The notes under the pieces: model-generated
What the model was told of the DNA's origin: nothing
Databases searched by the model: none
The model's input: only the letters and a program-made list of their open reading frames with translations
In this document: positions 48,181 through 56,522 of the stretch, in pieces
Position numbering within the stretch: position 1 is the stretch's first letter
How the letters are laid out: each line of letters starts with the position of its first letter
Assembly (NCBI RefSeq): GCF_036365825.1
Contig: NZ_CP142675.1
Coordinates: 186,001 to 250,000, forward strand
Length of the DNA: 64,000 bases
Origin: Qipengyuania sp. HL-TH1
GTDB taxonomy: Bacteria; Pseudomonadota; Alphaproteobacteria; Sphingomonadales; Sphingomonadaceae
Direction of reading: 5' to 3'
Program-made: the position numbers and the translations under genes

Positions 48181-50630
48181 CAGTCGGCCCCTTCTTCGAG
48201 CCGTGCGACGGTGAGGAAGCGTTCGGGGCTCACGCGGATCGCCGCGCCGGTCGGGCAGGCGCGCACGCAGGCGGGACCGCCCTCGATCCCGCTGCACATG
48301 TCGCATTTGATCGCCAGCTTGGCGGTCTCGCCCACTTCGGCGGCCTTGCGCGTGCGCCATGCGTAGCTGGCTTCGCCGGGGCCGGGCCCCGCGCCGAACA
48401 GCAGCCAGCTGAGCAGGCCGGGCTTGGGCGGCGGCTTGGCATCCATCCGGATCACGCCATAGGGGCAGTTGCGCTGGCAATTGCCGCAGCCGATGCAGGT
48501 CTCGTCGATCACCACTTCGCCGTCGGGGCCGCGCTTGATCGCATTGGGCGGGCAGTCGGCCATGCAGTGCGGATGCTCGCAATGCCGGCACGAGGTCGGC
48601 ACGTGCAGATGCGCATAGGTCCGCCCCGCCTCGCGATCGAGCCGGCTGAGCCCGTCATGGCTGTCGGCGCAGGCCTTCTCGCAATTGTCGCAGCCGACGC
48701 ACAGCTTCTCGTCGATCAGCAGCACGTCGGTCGCTTCGCCAAGCCCGTTCTCGACGAGGAATTGCGCGGTCTGCGAATACATGTCGACCGCGCCGCCGAA
48801 GCTCGCCTTGCGGCTTTCCACGAAGTCGTTGATCTCGCGCCGCGCCGCCATGTCCTTGAGCGCGCGGGTGCGGATATCGGGCTTGGCGTCGAGCAATGCG
48901 TTGAACATCTCGCCCGGGAAGCGGATCACCTCGCTCTTGATTGCCGCGCGGACGCTGGCGGAGCGTTTCGACCCGTCGATCACTGCCATTTCGCCGAAAT
49001 AGGAGCCGGCAGGAAGGTAGGAGAGGAACACCGGCTTGCCGCCGAGGTCCTTCTCCACCACCATCGATCCGACGCGGACGATATAAATGTCCTTGTCGTC
49101 GGCGCCTTCTTCCACCACCACTTCGCCCGCGGGGACCGAGACCACTTCGGCGGCCTCGACCAGCTCGGCGATGTCGGCCGGGGTCAGGCCAGCACCGAAG
49201 ATCTGCAGCACCTGCCGCTCGATCGAGATGCGATTGACCGCGCGGTTGGCCGAGGGCGCGGTAGCCAGCAGCTTGAGCGCGGCAAGGCGCGAGAATTCGA
49301 CCACCACCGTGGGTTCGGGAGCGCGGATGGTGGACCCGCGCTTGCGGCCCGAAATCAGCCCGACCTCGCCAAAGATCGAGCCGGTTTCGATCGGCACGGT
49401 AATCGAACTGTCTTCGGGATCGACCTCGACCAGCACCGATCCCTCGGCAATCGCGAACATCGACGAACCCGGCTCGTTGCGGGTGAAAATCACTTCGCCG
49501 CGGTCATAGGCATGGACCCGGCTGTCGAGCATCAGCTCGCGCATCTGTAGCGGGCTCAGCTCCTGCAGGATGACGACCTGCGACCGGAACGCCTCGAGCC
49601 AGTCGCCGACCGAACGGTCCCCCGGCAGCGCAGCGAACTTCTCCGCCAGGATCGGTTCGTCGGCCGGTTTGAGATCGGTGTTGCCATCGAGGAATTCAAT
49701 GACGTCATAGCCCTGGTTCATGCAGTGCTTGATCAGCGGATAGCCCGCTAGCGCGCCGATCACATGGATACCCGGCTGCGTGGTCTCGAAGCTGGGGGTC
49801 AGCTTGGGAAAGGCAGTGCGGTCCTCGCTCGCAAACTCGACGCCGCATGCTTCGACAAAGGCGCGCGGCGGCTGCGAGCCGGTACGCGCGATGATCCGGT
49901 CGCAGCGTATGGTTTCCTCTCCGTCGCGCGTTTCGAGGACGAGTTCGCCCGCGCGGACCTCGAGCGGACTGGTTTCGCGGCGCACCGAGATGCGTCCGTC
50001 GGCCTCGCCTTCTTCGAGCAGCTTGACGTTGGCGCCCTTGGCGCGCGCGAAATCGGCGCGGCGGTTGAGGATCGTAACGACATTGCCCTGCGCCTCGTCG
50101 GCGGCGAGGCCGAGCGCGTTCTCGATCCCCGCATCGCCCGAACCGATCACGGTGATGTGCTCGTCGACATATTCGGTGGGATCGTCGAGCTGATACTGGA
50201 CGTGCGGCAGGTCGCCGCCCGGCAGCCGGAGCAAGTTGGGATTGCCCTGCGTCCCGATCGCCAGCACCACCGCTTCGGCCTCGACCGTCGATCCGTCCTG
50301 CAGCGTCAGCGTGAATGCGCCCGCCTGTCCCGCAATGCCGGTGACATCGGCATTGGTGCGCACCGCGACCTTGCCGTCCGCGACCTGCCGGTCCCAGGTG
50401 TCGAGGATCACCTCGCGCTTGCCGGCATCGAAATCCAGATCGCTGCGCAGTACCAGATTGCTGGGCGTCGCCATGACGTGCTTGCCCTTCTGGTATTTGT
50501 AGATGGTATCGGAAAGATGGTCGGTCTTTTCGAGCAGCACATGGCTCATGCCGCGATCTGCCGCATGCGCAGCCGCGCTCAGCCCGGCGGGGCCGGAGCC
50601 TACAATCGCTACACGAACTCTATCGCCCAA
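48180..50630 (-). CDS. FAD oxidoreductase with two cNMP domains and four [4Fe-4S] sites
   Basis: An 816-residue protein without signal peptide. Residues 1 to about 320 are a thioredoxin-reductase-like FAD/NAD(P) unit (GSGPAG 11-16; GSGDAG 163-168) lacking a CxxC redox pair. Two cyclic-nucleotide domains follow (about 345-470 and 475-600); both phosphate cassettes keep FGE and the ligand Arg (FGE 420-422/Arg431; FGE 545-547/Arg556). A DmsB-like ferredoxin region has four cysteine quartets: 644/647/650/654, 681/684/689/693, 712/715/718/722 and 776/779/788/792. It should move electrons between NAD(P)H and the cytochrome b under cAMP or cGMP control. It starts at TTG 50630 after a G-rich ribosome site. 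Confidence 0.85.
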   Translation of the reverse strand: MGDRVRVAIVGSGPAGLSAAAHAADRGMSHVLLEKTDHLSDTIYKYQKGKHVMATPSNLVLRSDLDFDAGKREVILDTWDRQVADGKVAVRTNADVTGIAGQAGAFTLTLQDGSTVEAEAVVLAIGTQGNPNLLRLPGGDLPHVQYQLDDPTEYVDEHITVIGSGDAGIENALGLAADEAQGNVVTILNRRADFARAKGANVKLLEEGEADGRISVRRETSPLEVRAGELVLETRDGEETIRCDRIIARTGSQPPRAFVEACGVEFASEDRTAFPKLTPSFETTQPGIHVIGALAGYPLIKHCMNQGYDVIEFLDGNTDLKPADEPILAEKFAALPGDRSVGDWLEAFRSQVVILQELSPLQMRELMLDSRVHAYDRGEVIFTRNEPGSSMFAIAEGSVLVEVDPEDSSITVPIETGSIFGEVGLISGRKRGSTIRAPEPTVVVEFSRLAALKLLATAPSANRAVNRISIERQVLQIFGAGLTPADIAELVEAAEVVSVPAGEVVVEEGADDKDIYIVRVGSMVVEKDLGGKPVFLSYLPAGSYFGEMAVIDGSKRSASVRAAIKSEVIRFPGEMFNALLDAKPDIRTRALKDMAARREINDFVESRKASFGGAVDMYSQTAQFLVENGLGEATDVLLIDEKLCVGCDNCEKACADSHDGLSRLDREAGRTYAHLHVPTSCRHCEHPHCMADCPPNAIKRGPDGEVVIDETCIGCGNCQRNCPYGVIRMDAKPPPKPGLLSWLLFGAGPGPGEASYAWRTRKAAEVGETAKLAIKCDMCSGIEGGPACVRACPTGAAIRVSPERFLTVARLEEGAD

Positions 50631-50663
50631 ACCGCAATCCCCCCCGGAGGCTTGCGAACCCGT

Positions 50664-50692
50664 ATTTTGTTATGAGGCGGCATCATAGGCAA
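50664..50692 (-). promoter_or_regulatory. Candidate promoter of the minus-strand redox operon
   Basis: Reading the minus strand, TTGCCT (50692-50687) and CAAAAT (50669-50664) are 17 bases apart and match four of six bases each of the sigma-70 hexamers. Transcription would begin about 25 bases before TTG 50630. Confidence 0.3.
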
Positions 50693-50756
50693 AACTCAAG
50701 CGGTGGCAATTGCTTGTCGGGCCCAGCCGCGATAGCCAGCGGGCAAGGGGGACGTG

Positions 50757-51673
50757 ATGGGCGAGAAAAAGACCGGCAACCGCGTGACAGGGGGGTACTG
50801 CTGTTCGGCCTGGCGCTCGCAGCCATCCTTGCCGCAGTTGGCTACCGCGCGCTCGACGGGGTTGATGCCGATACGGACGAATCGCCCGCGGCCACACCGC
50901 TCGAAGCGCTCGAGGCGCGTGTCGTCGAAGAACCCGGCGATGCCGCGGCATGGCAGGAGCTGGGCTTCACCCGCTACGGACGCGGTGAATTCGGCGCGGC
51001 GGCCACGGCCTATCGCGAAGCCACCGCGCTCGAACCGGACACTGCAGTACTGTGGTCGGCATACGGTGAAGCGCTGGTGATGGACAGCCAGCGCGATCCG
51101 CTGCCGTCCGAAGCGCTGGCCGCTTTCCGCCGCGCAATCGCGCTCGATCCGGCAGACCCACGGGCGCGCTATTTCCTTGCCGTGAAGCGCGATCTCGATG
51201 GCGACCACGAAGGCGCGATTTCCGCGTGGCTGGAACTGCTCGAAGACACGCCGCCGGGCGCGCCGTGGGAAGCCGATCTCGCGCGGACGATCGAGCAGGT
51301 GGCGACGATCAACAAGCTCGAGGTCGCTCCGCGGCTCGAACGCGCGCAGGCTGCGCGGTCAGTCCCCGCAGCGACGGGCGCGGGGCTGACCGCGACCGGC
51401 GCGATACCCGGGCCGAACGCCGCCCAGCTTGCCGCCGCTTCGCAAATGCCCCCGGGCGAGCAGCGCCAGATGGCCGAGGGCATGGTCGCCAGCCTCGAAC
51501 AGAAGCTGGTCGCCGATCCGTCGAACCTCGACGGGTGGGTGATGCTGATGCGGTCGCGCACCACGCTGGGTCAGCCCGATCGCGCGCGCAAGGCGCTGAG
51601 CGATGCGGTCGCGGCCAATCCCTCCGCCGCCACACGGCTGCGCGCCGAAGCGGAAGCGCTCGGAATTCGCTAA
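50757..51673 (+). CDS. TPR protein, CcmI/NrfG-like, with apparent frameshift
   Basis: A membrane-anchored tetratricopeptide protein of the type that helps c-type cytochrome assembly (CcmI/NrfG). One hydrophobic helix is followed by TPR-like repeats (about 52-150) and a C-terminal GWVMLMRSRTTLG repeat as in CcmI. ATG 50757 has AAGGGGGA four bases upstream, but its frame ends soon; the helix and repeats are one frame away. Adding one G to the G6 run at 50790-50795 joins them into about 305 residues. An uninterrupted frame from ATG 50672 exists, but lacks a ribosome site and adds an atypical N-terminus. This may be a sequencing error or slippage site. Confidence 0.65.
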
Positions 51674-52938
51674 CCCTTGGGCGGCAGCTCGGGCGCGGGC
51701 TTCACGGTGATCGTGATCTGCGCCAGCGAGATGATCGCAACCCAGAAACCGAGCACCGACAGCGCGGACGCGCCCATCACTGTGAAGGCGGCGCCCTTCA
51801 GCCCGTTCCAGCCCATCGCCACTTCGAGCAGCGCCAGGCCGATGATCGTGGGGATCGCGCGGATCAGGAAGGCGGTGCCTGCCCGGCCGGCGCTGACCAG
51901 CAGCGATTCGAGACTGGCCCCGACCAGTTCGATCGCGCCCGCGATGGCAAGAATCACCATGGTCCAGAACACGCGGAATTCGGGTCCCGCGATCAGGACC
52001 AGCGCGGTGCGGCCGAAGAACAGCGTTACCAGCACCGCCAGCACCCCGGCGATCAGCGCGATATTGGCCATCCGCCGGGCCATGTCATGCGCCGTTTCCC
52101 GGGCATGGACCAGTTCGGGATAGATCGCCTTGGAGACTGTCTGCGCCAGGCTGACGAGCGCCTGTCCCAGCTGGCTGGCGACGCGGTACCCGCCCGCCGC
52201 GGTTTCGCCGCCGATCGCGCCGACCAGCAGGATCAGCACCTGCTTGGCGCCGACATTGAGGCTGCCCGACATATTGGTCGACCAGACGAAGCGCCAGGCA
52301 CCCGGATGCGCGCGCGGAATATGGCGCAGGCTGATGCGCGAGAGGTTGATCCGCTCGAGCCGGCCGGCCGCGATCCACAAGGATACGGCCACCGCGATTT
52401 CTGCGGCGGCCCAGGCGAGGATAAAGCCGGTCACGGTCGGCATGGCGATTGCGGCAATTGCCGCGCCCGCCGCGCGCACCACTGGTTGCACCGCTTCGGC
52501 CGCGGTGGTGCGCGCATAGGCGAAGCGCAGCCGCAGCAGGCCGGTGGGGGTGGTGCGGATCGCCAGCAGCGAGATCACGCAATAGCCGAAGGCCACCGGT
52601 AATAGCTCGTCGGGCAGCGGCAGCCAGAGCGGTGCGCTCCCCACCAGCGCGGCTGCCAGCACGAGGCCCAGCGCGACCGACAGCAGGTCGAGCGCAATCG
52701 CGAAGCCGGTCGCATCGGCGGGCCCGTCCTCGTCCGCACCCCAGCGCACGACGAATTGCCAGGTCTGGAAATTGGCCAGCCCGGTGACCGTCTGCCCCAG
52801 CGCTAGGATGATCGCGAAATAGCCGAAATGGTCGAGCCCCAGCGTCCGCGTGGCGAGCGCCAGGTAGATGATGCTCAAAACGGCGTTGAGGCCGCGCCCG
52901 GTCAGCAACCAACCGATATTGCGGAGCAGGCGATGCAT
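51670..52938 (-). CDS. Polysaccharide flippase-like membrane protein (MOP superfamily)
   Basis: A 422-residue protein with about twelve hydrophobic helices and the opening LLRNIGWLLTGRGLNAVLSIIYLALATRTLG typical of Wzx-like flippases and related lipid-linked oligosaccharide exporters. The gene lies 16 bp downstream of a nucleotidyltransferase, so the pair may act in a surface polysaccharide or glycolipid pathway. Its end overlaps the convergent TPR gene by four bases. The substrate is unknown. Confidence 0.75.
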   Translation of the reverse strand: MHRLLRNIGWLLTGRGLNAVLSIIYLALATRTLGLDHFGYFAIILALGQTVTGLANFQTWQFVVRWGADEDGPADATGFAIALDLLSVALGLVLAAALVGSAPLWLPLPDELLPVAFGYCVISLLAIRTTPTGLLRLRFAYARTTAAEAVQPVVRAAGAAIAAIAMPTVTGFILAWAAAEIAVAVSLWIAAGRLERINLSRISLRHIPRAHPGAWRFVWSTNMSGSLNVGAKQVLILLVGAIGGETAAGGYRVASQLGQALVSLAQTVSKAIYPELVHARETAHDMARRMANIALIAGVLAVLVTLFFGRTALVLIAGPEFRVFWTMVILAIAGAIELVGASLESLLVSAGRAGTAFLIRAIPTIIGLALLEVAMGWNGLKGAAFTVMGASALSVLGFWVAIISLAQITITVKPAPELPPKG

Positions 52939-52954
52939 CGTCCGGCCGGCGGCG

Positions 52955-53764
52955 TCAGATGGTGGCGAGCCGCTTGGTCAGCAGCTTTTCGGTGACCTGG
53001 AACGTCCGCTCGTTGTCGACATCGATGGCGCAGTGCCCGTGGCTCATTTCGATCGGCACCATGGCGAAGCCGAACCGGCGCGAAACCTGCGCGAAGAGCT
53101 TTTCCTTGGTGCCCCAGCCGAGGAAGAAGCGGATCAGATTGATCACGCCGAAAGCCTTGGCGATGCGCTTCGGGAATTTCACGAACTGCCCGCCGCCGCG
53201 CATGATCTCGGCCGCCGCAAGTGCCTGCGGACTGCCGATCCAATAGGCATTGCAGTTCGAATAGCCGCCATCGGAAAATTCGTAGAACTTCTTCTGCCCT
53301 TCGGGGTCCGCGGCCTGAACGTCTTCCTTGTGCGCCAGGGCAGCTGCAGCGCCCGCACCACTGGCAATCGCCTTGTCGGCGAATTCGGTAAAGTCCTCGG
53401 GCAGCCATAGGCAATTGTCGGCAGTAGTGATGAGGATCGGATAGTCCGCACCCTCGGCCCCGGCAAAGACGCTGTCGACGAGATTGAACGCGCCGGGCTT
53501 GAACACCAGCCGGCCCTCGGCCTGGAGCTTGGCAATCGAGGGAATGGCGGCGATCTCGTCCGCCTCATGCGCCACGACGCGGATTTCGCCGATGCGCGGG
53601 CTGGCGGCGACATTCATCACAACGCGCTCGATCATCGGCATGCCGCCGACGGGAACAACGCATTTCTGGGCCACATTGGCGCGCTCGGCGAGTGGATCGA
53701 GCACGCCCGACCGCTTGCCCGCCATGATCAGCGCGGTGACCTTGCCATTGTTGTCTTGTGTCAT
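52955..53764 (-). CDS. MobA-like nucleotidyltransferase
   Basis: A 269-residue NTP-transferase fold protein. The N-terminal ALIMAGKRSG...QKCVVPVGGMPMIERV matches the nucleotide-binding loop and the Lys-Pro region of sugar- or alcohol-phosphate nucleotidyltransferases, and ITTADN is the metal-binding Asp site. It probably makes an NDP- or CDP-activated precursor used with the following flippase-like protein. The open frame extends 61 codons upstream, but ATG 53764 begins the conserved domain. Divergent from the Nmad3-like gene with a 64-bp gap. Confidence 0.72.
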   Translation of the reverse strand: MTQDNNGKVTALIMAGKRSGVLDPLAERANVAQKCVVPVGGMPMIERVVMNVAASPRIGEIRVVAHEADEIAAIPSIAKLQAEGRLVFKPGAFNLVDSVFAGAEGADYPILITTADNCLWLPEDFTEFADKAIASGAGAAAALAHKEDVQAADPEGQKKFYEFSDGGYSNCNAYWIGSPQALAAAEIMRGGGQFVKFPKRIAKAFGVINLIRFFLGWGTKEKLFAQVSRRFGFAMVPIEMSHGHCAIDVDNERTFQVTEKLLTKRLATI

Positions 53765-53828
53765 GGGCGCGCAAATAGGGCCGAATGGCGCGGTTGTCAC
53801 TGTCGCGCGCTTAAGGCACGGGGAGGGC

Positions 53829-54551
53829 GTGCGAATTATCTTCTCCCGCAAAGGGTTCGACAGCGCCTCGGGCGGCGGCCCATCGCCGATCGTCGAGAGT
53901 CGGCCGGTCAGCCTGCCGATCCCCGCAGGCACCGCCTCACGCACCACTTATGGCGATCTCGGTCTGGGCGAACATGCCGCGCGCGCCAGCCGCGGGCGGG
54001 TCGATGCGGGGACGCTGTGTCACCACGACCCGATGTTCCTCGCCGATGGCACCTGCCTGTTCGGCCAATGCGGCGCGGCGCAGACCCATCTGGCGAACCG
54101 GGGCGTGGGGCCGGGGGATGTGTTCCTGTTCTTCGGGCTGTTCCGCGAGGAAGACGGCGATCTCCACCACCGCATCTTCGGCTATCTCGAAGTGGCCGAA
54201 ATCACCCATCTCGCGCAGGGTGCACCCGACTATCTGGTCGCGCGCGGCCATCCGCATGCGCTGGCGCTCCATGCGCGCAACGACGTGATCTATGCAGGCC
54301 CCGGCGTGGAAGCGCGGCAAGCGAGCGATGCGCTGCGCCTCACCGTGCCCGAGGGACCGCCCTCGCTATGGGGGCGCCCCGCTTGGCTCAAACACGGCGG
54401 GCTGAGCTATCACGACCGCGCCGACCGCTGGCTGCGCGGTGGGCGGCTCAAGAGCGTGGCGCGTGGGCAGGAATTCGTTGCCGATATCGGCCGCCGCATG
54501 GCCCCGCGCGAATGGCTCGCGCGGATGCTTGAGGAGATCAGAGCGTCTTGA
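53829..54551 (+). CDS. Nucleotide modification associated domain 3 (Nmad3)-like protein
   Basis: A 240-residue protein opening RIIFSRKGFDSASGGGPSPI, with TYGDL, CLFGQCGAAQTHLANRGVGPGDVFLFFGLFR and GYLEVAEI segments. I recognise this pattern as Nmad3, a domain predicted by comparative genomics (Iyer, Aravind and colleagues) to take part in nucleic-acid base modification; no reaction is established. The conserved start fixes GTG 53829, even though GGAGGG is only one or two bases upstream. No DNA methylase, restriction or phage gene adjoins it. The 3' end overlaps the convergent mmsB by 14 bp. Confidence 0.6.
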   Translation: MRIIFSRKGFDSASGGGPSPIVESRPVSLPIPAGTASRTTYGDLGLGEHAARASRGRVDAGTLCHHDPMFLADGTCLFGQCGAAQTHLANRGVGPGDVFLFFGLFREEDGDLHHRIFGYLEVAEITHLAQGAPDYLVARGHPHALALHARNDVIYAGPGVEARQASDALRLTVPEGPPSLWGRPAWLKHGGLSYHDRADRWLRGGRLKSVARGQEFVADIGRRMAPREWLARMLEEIRAS

Positions 54552-55404
54552 TGATTGCGCTGAAATCGAGCCCCGCATTGTACTCGGCGAATTGCTCGTA
54601 AAGCTCCTTGGCGTGGCGCCCGAGCGGGGTCGAGGCATCGGCGGTCTCGGCCGCCTCCATCGCCAGCTTGAGATCCTTGAGCATCAGTCCCGTGGCGAAA
54701 CCGCCCTGGTAATCCTTGTCCGCCGGGCTTTCGACGCCGACGCCGGGCAGGGGGGTGTAGGCATTGAGCGACCAGCAATAGCCCGAGGACTGGCTCGATA
54801 TCTCGTAAAACTTCTGCGGATCGAGGCCGAGCTTCTCGGCCATTTTCATCGCCTCGGCAGTGCCGATCATCGAGATGGCGAGCAGCATGTTGTTGCAGAT
54901 CTTGGCGGTCTGGCCCGCCCCAGCGTCGCCCGCGTGGATCACCGCCTTGCCCATCGCGTTGAGCACCTCTTCGGCGCGCTTGAACGCTTTCTCGGTGCCG
55001 CCGACCATGAAGGTCAGCGTGCCGCCATTCGCCGCCGCGATCCCGCCTGAGACCGGCGCATCGACCATGTCGTAACCGGCGGCCTCGGCCTCGGCGATAA
55101 CCTCCTTCGCGGTGGCAACGTCGATGGTCGAGCAATCGAGCAGCACCGCGCCTGCGGGCGCCTTGCCGATGACGCTGCCCTCGTAGACCGACTTCACGAT
55201 CCCGCCATTGGGCAGCATTGAAACCACCGCATCGACGCCTTGAACGGCCTCGGCGGCATCGGTGAAGGGCGTGCAGCCGTTGTCCTTAGCTGTCGCGAGC
55301 GCTCCTTCCGAAAGGTCGAAGGCATTCACGGCATGCCCGGCCTTCACGAGGTTGGCGGCCATCCCGCCGCCCATATTGCCGAGGCCGATAAAGGCGATTT
55401 TCAT
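54538..55404 (-). CDS. mmsB: 3-Hydroxyisobutyrate dehydrogenase
   Basis: A 288-residue NAD-dependent dehydrogenase of valine breakdown that oxidises 3-hydroxyisobutyrate to methylmalonate semialdehyde. FIGLGNMGGGMAANL is the dinucleotide motif, DAPVSGGIAAANGGTLTFMVGG the substrate-binding signature, and the catalytic Lys lies in GAGQTAKICNN. Length is standard. Its upstream region of 230 bp contains repeated GGCGACA motifs, suggesting separate control from the other valine genes. Confidence 0.92.
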   Translation of the reverse strand: MKIAFIGLGNMGGGMAANLVKAGHAVNAFDLSEGALATAKDNGCTPFTDAAEAVQGVDAVVSMLPNGGIVKSVYEGSVIGKAPAGAVLLDCSTIDVATAKEVIAEAEAAGYDMVDAPVSGGIAAANGGTLTFMVGGTEKAFKRAEEVLNAMGKAVIHAGDAGAGQTAKICNNMLLAISMIGTAEAMKMAEKLGLDPQKFYEISSQSSGYCWSLNAYTPLPGVGVESPADKDYQGGFATGLMLKDLKLAMEAAETADASTPLGRHAKELYEQFAEYNAGLDFSAIIKTL

Positions 55405-55434
55405 GATCTATCCTCTCGCAAATTGCCGTGCCCT

Positions 55435-55527
55435 GGCGACATTCGGGCGACAAGGGCGACAGTGTGTCGCCCCAATCCAACATCGCAAGGTGCTGAATTA
55501 TGATATATTTTTGGGGCGAAGGCGACA
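55435..55527. repeat. Cluster of GGCGACA motifs and an inverted repeat upstream of mmsB
   Basis: GGCGACA occurs at 55435-55441, 55446-55452, 55455-55461 and 55521-55527. The third copy pairs with its complement: GGGCGACA (55454-55461), three bases, TGTCGCCC (55465-55472). The cluster fills the mmsB upstream region on either side of an AT-rich stretch and may be a regulator-binding array. No gene is seen in the 230-bp gap. Confidence 0.45.
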
Positions 55528-55612
55528 GCTTTGCCAATATGACGCCCCCCCCGGCCCAGATGGCGGCCCCCAGCCGGAAACGGGCTTAACAGTTTCGCGG
55601 GGGCGTAGGAAA

Positions 55613-55632
55613 GCGGTGCTTTCGCACCACTG
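55613..55632 (-). terminator. GAAA-loop hairpin after enoyl-CoA hydratase
   Basis: On the minus strand GGTGC-GAAA-GCACC forms a short stem with a stable GNRA tetraloop immediately after the stop codon, followed by GCTTTCC. It is a plausible weak intrinsic terminator between the valine operon and mmsB. Confidence 0.4.
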
Positions 55633-55634
55633 GC

Positions 55635-56417
55635 TTACCGCCCCTTCCACTTGCCTTCGCGCTTCTCGACGAAGGCAGCCATGCCTTCGGCCTTGTCCTC
55701 GCTCGCGGCGAGGATCTGGAAAATACGGCGTTCGATGATCAAGCCCTGGTCGAGGCTGGTTTCGAAGGCCGCATTGACCATTTCCTTGTTTGCGATCGCG
55801 GCCATCGGCGGCATACTCGCGATCTGCGCGGCGGTTTTCAGCGCTTCGTCGAGCAGCGTGTCATGCGGGACCACGCGCGCGACGAGATTGCTGCGCTCGG
55901 CTTCCGCGGCATCCATCATCCGGCCGGTGAGGCACATCTCCATCGCCTTGGACTTGCCGACCGCCTTGGTCAGACGCTGCGATCCGCCCATGCCCGGCGC
56001 GACGCCCAGCTTGATCTCGGGCTGGCCGAACTTGGCGTTTTCGCTGGCGATGATGAAATCGGCCATCATGGCGAGCTCGCAGCCGCCGCCCAGCGCGAAG
56101 CCGTTGACCGCCGCGATCCACGGCTTGCGCGTTTTCTTGACGATCTCGCTCGTCCAGGGGCTGAAGAAATCCTCGAGGTAGAAATCGGCCGCGGCTTTCT
56201 CGCTCATTTCCTTGATGTCCGCGCCCGCGGCAAAGGCCTTGTCGCCCGATCCGGTCAGAACCGCGCAGAGCTGGCTTTTGTCCGCTTCATAGGCGGCGAA
56301 GGCCTCGGTCAGTTCCGCAAGGATCGTGCTGTTGAGCGCGTTGAGCGCCTTGGGACGGTTGAGCGTGATCAGCGTGACCGCGTCCCGCTGTTCGACGGTG
56401 ATGGTTTCGTAAGCCAA
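55635..56417 (-). CDS. Enoyl-CoA hydratase
   Basis: A 260-residue crotonase-fold hydratase that adds water to 2-enoyl-CoA; here it most likely converts methacrylyl-CoA to 3-hydroxyisobutyryl-Co[11 protein letters not shown] forms one side of the oxyanion hole, and the two catalytic glutamates lie in [10 protein letters not shown] and [17 protein letters not shown] 56417 with GGAGAG close upstream gives the usual MAYETI-like start; GTG 56429 is the alternative. It is the last gene of the minus-strand valine run. Confidence 0.88.
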   Translation of the reverse strand: MAYETITVEQRDAVTLITLNRPKALNALNSTILAELTEAFAAYEADKSQLCAVLTGSGDKAFAAGADIKEMSEKAAADFYLEDFFSPWTSEIVKKTRKPWIAAVNGFALGGGCELAMMADFIIASENAKFGQPEIKLGVAPGMGGSQRLTKAVGKSKAMEMCLTGRMMDAAEAERSNLVARVVPHDTLLDEALKTAAQIASMPPMAAIANKEMVNAAFETSLDQGLIIERRIFQILAASEDKAEGMAAFVEKREGKWKGR

Positions 56418-56522
56418 TGTTCTCTCCACGTCTCTCCTGCGAGGGCAGGAGCCTAGATGACTTGTCGGCCGCGCGGAACCGCAACGGCGTATGGGCCCCT
56501 GCCTGCGCAGGGGCGACGGATA

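Noticed and set aside
50672..50756. Extended N-terminus of the TPR protein from ATG 50672
   Set aside because: It lacks a ribosome site and encodes an atypical Arg/Gly-rich leader, whereas ATG 50757 has a strong site in the adjacent frame.
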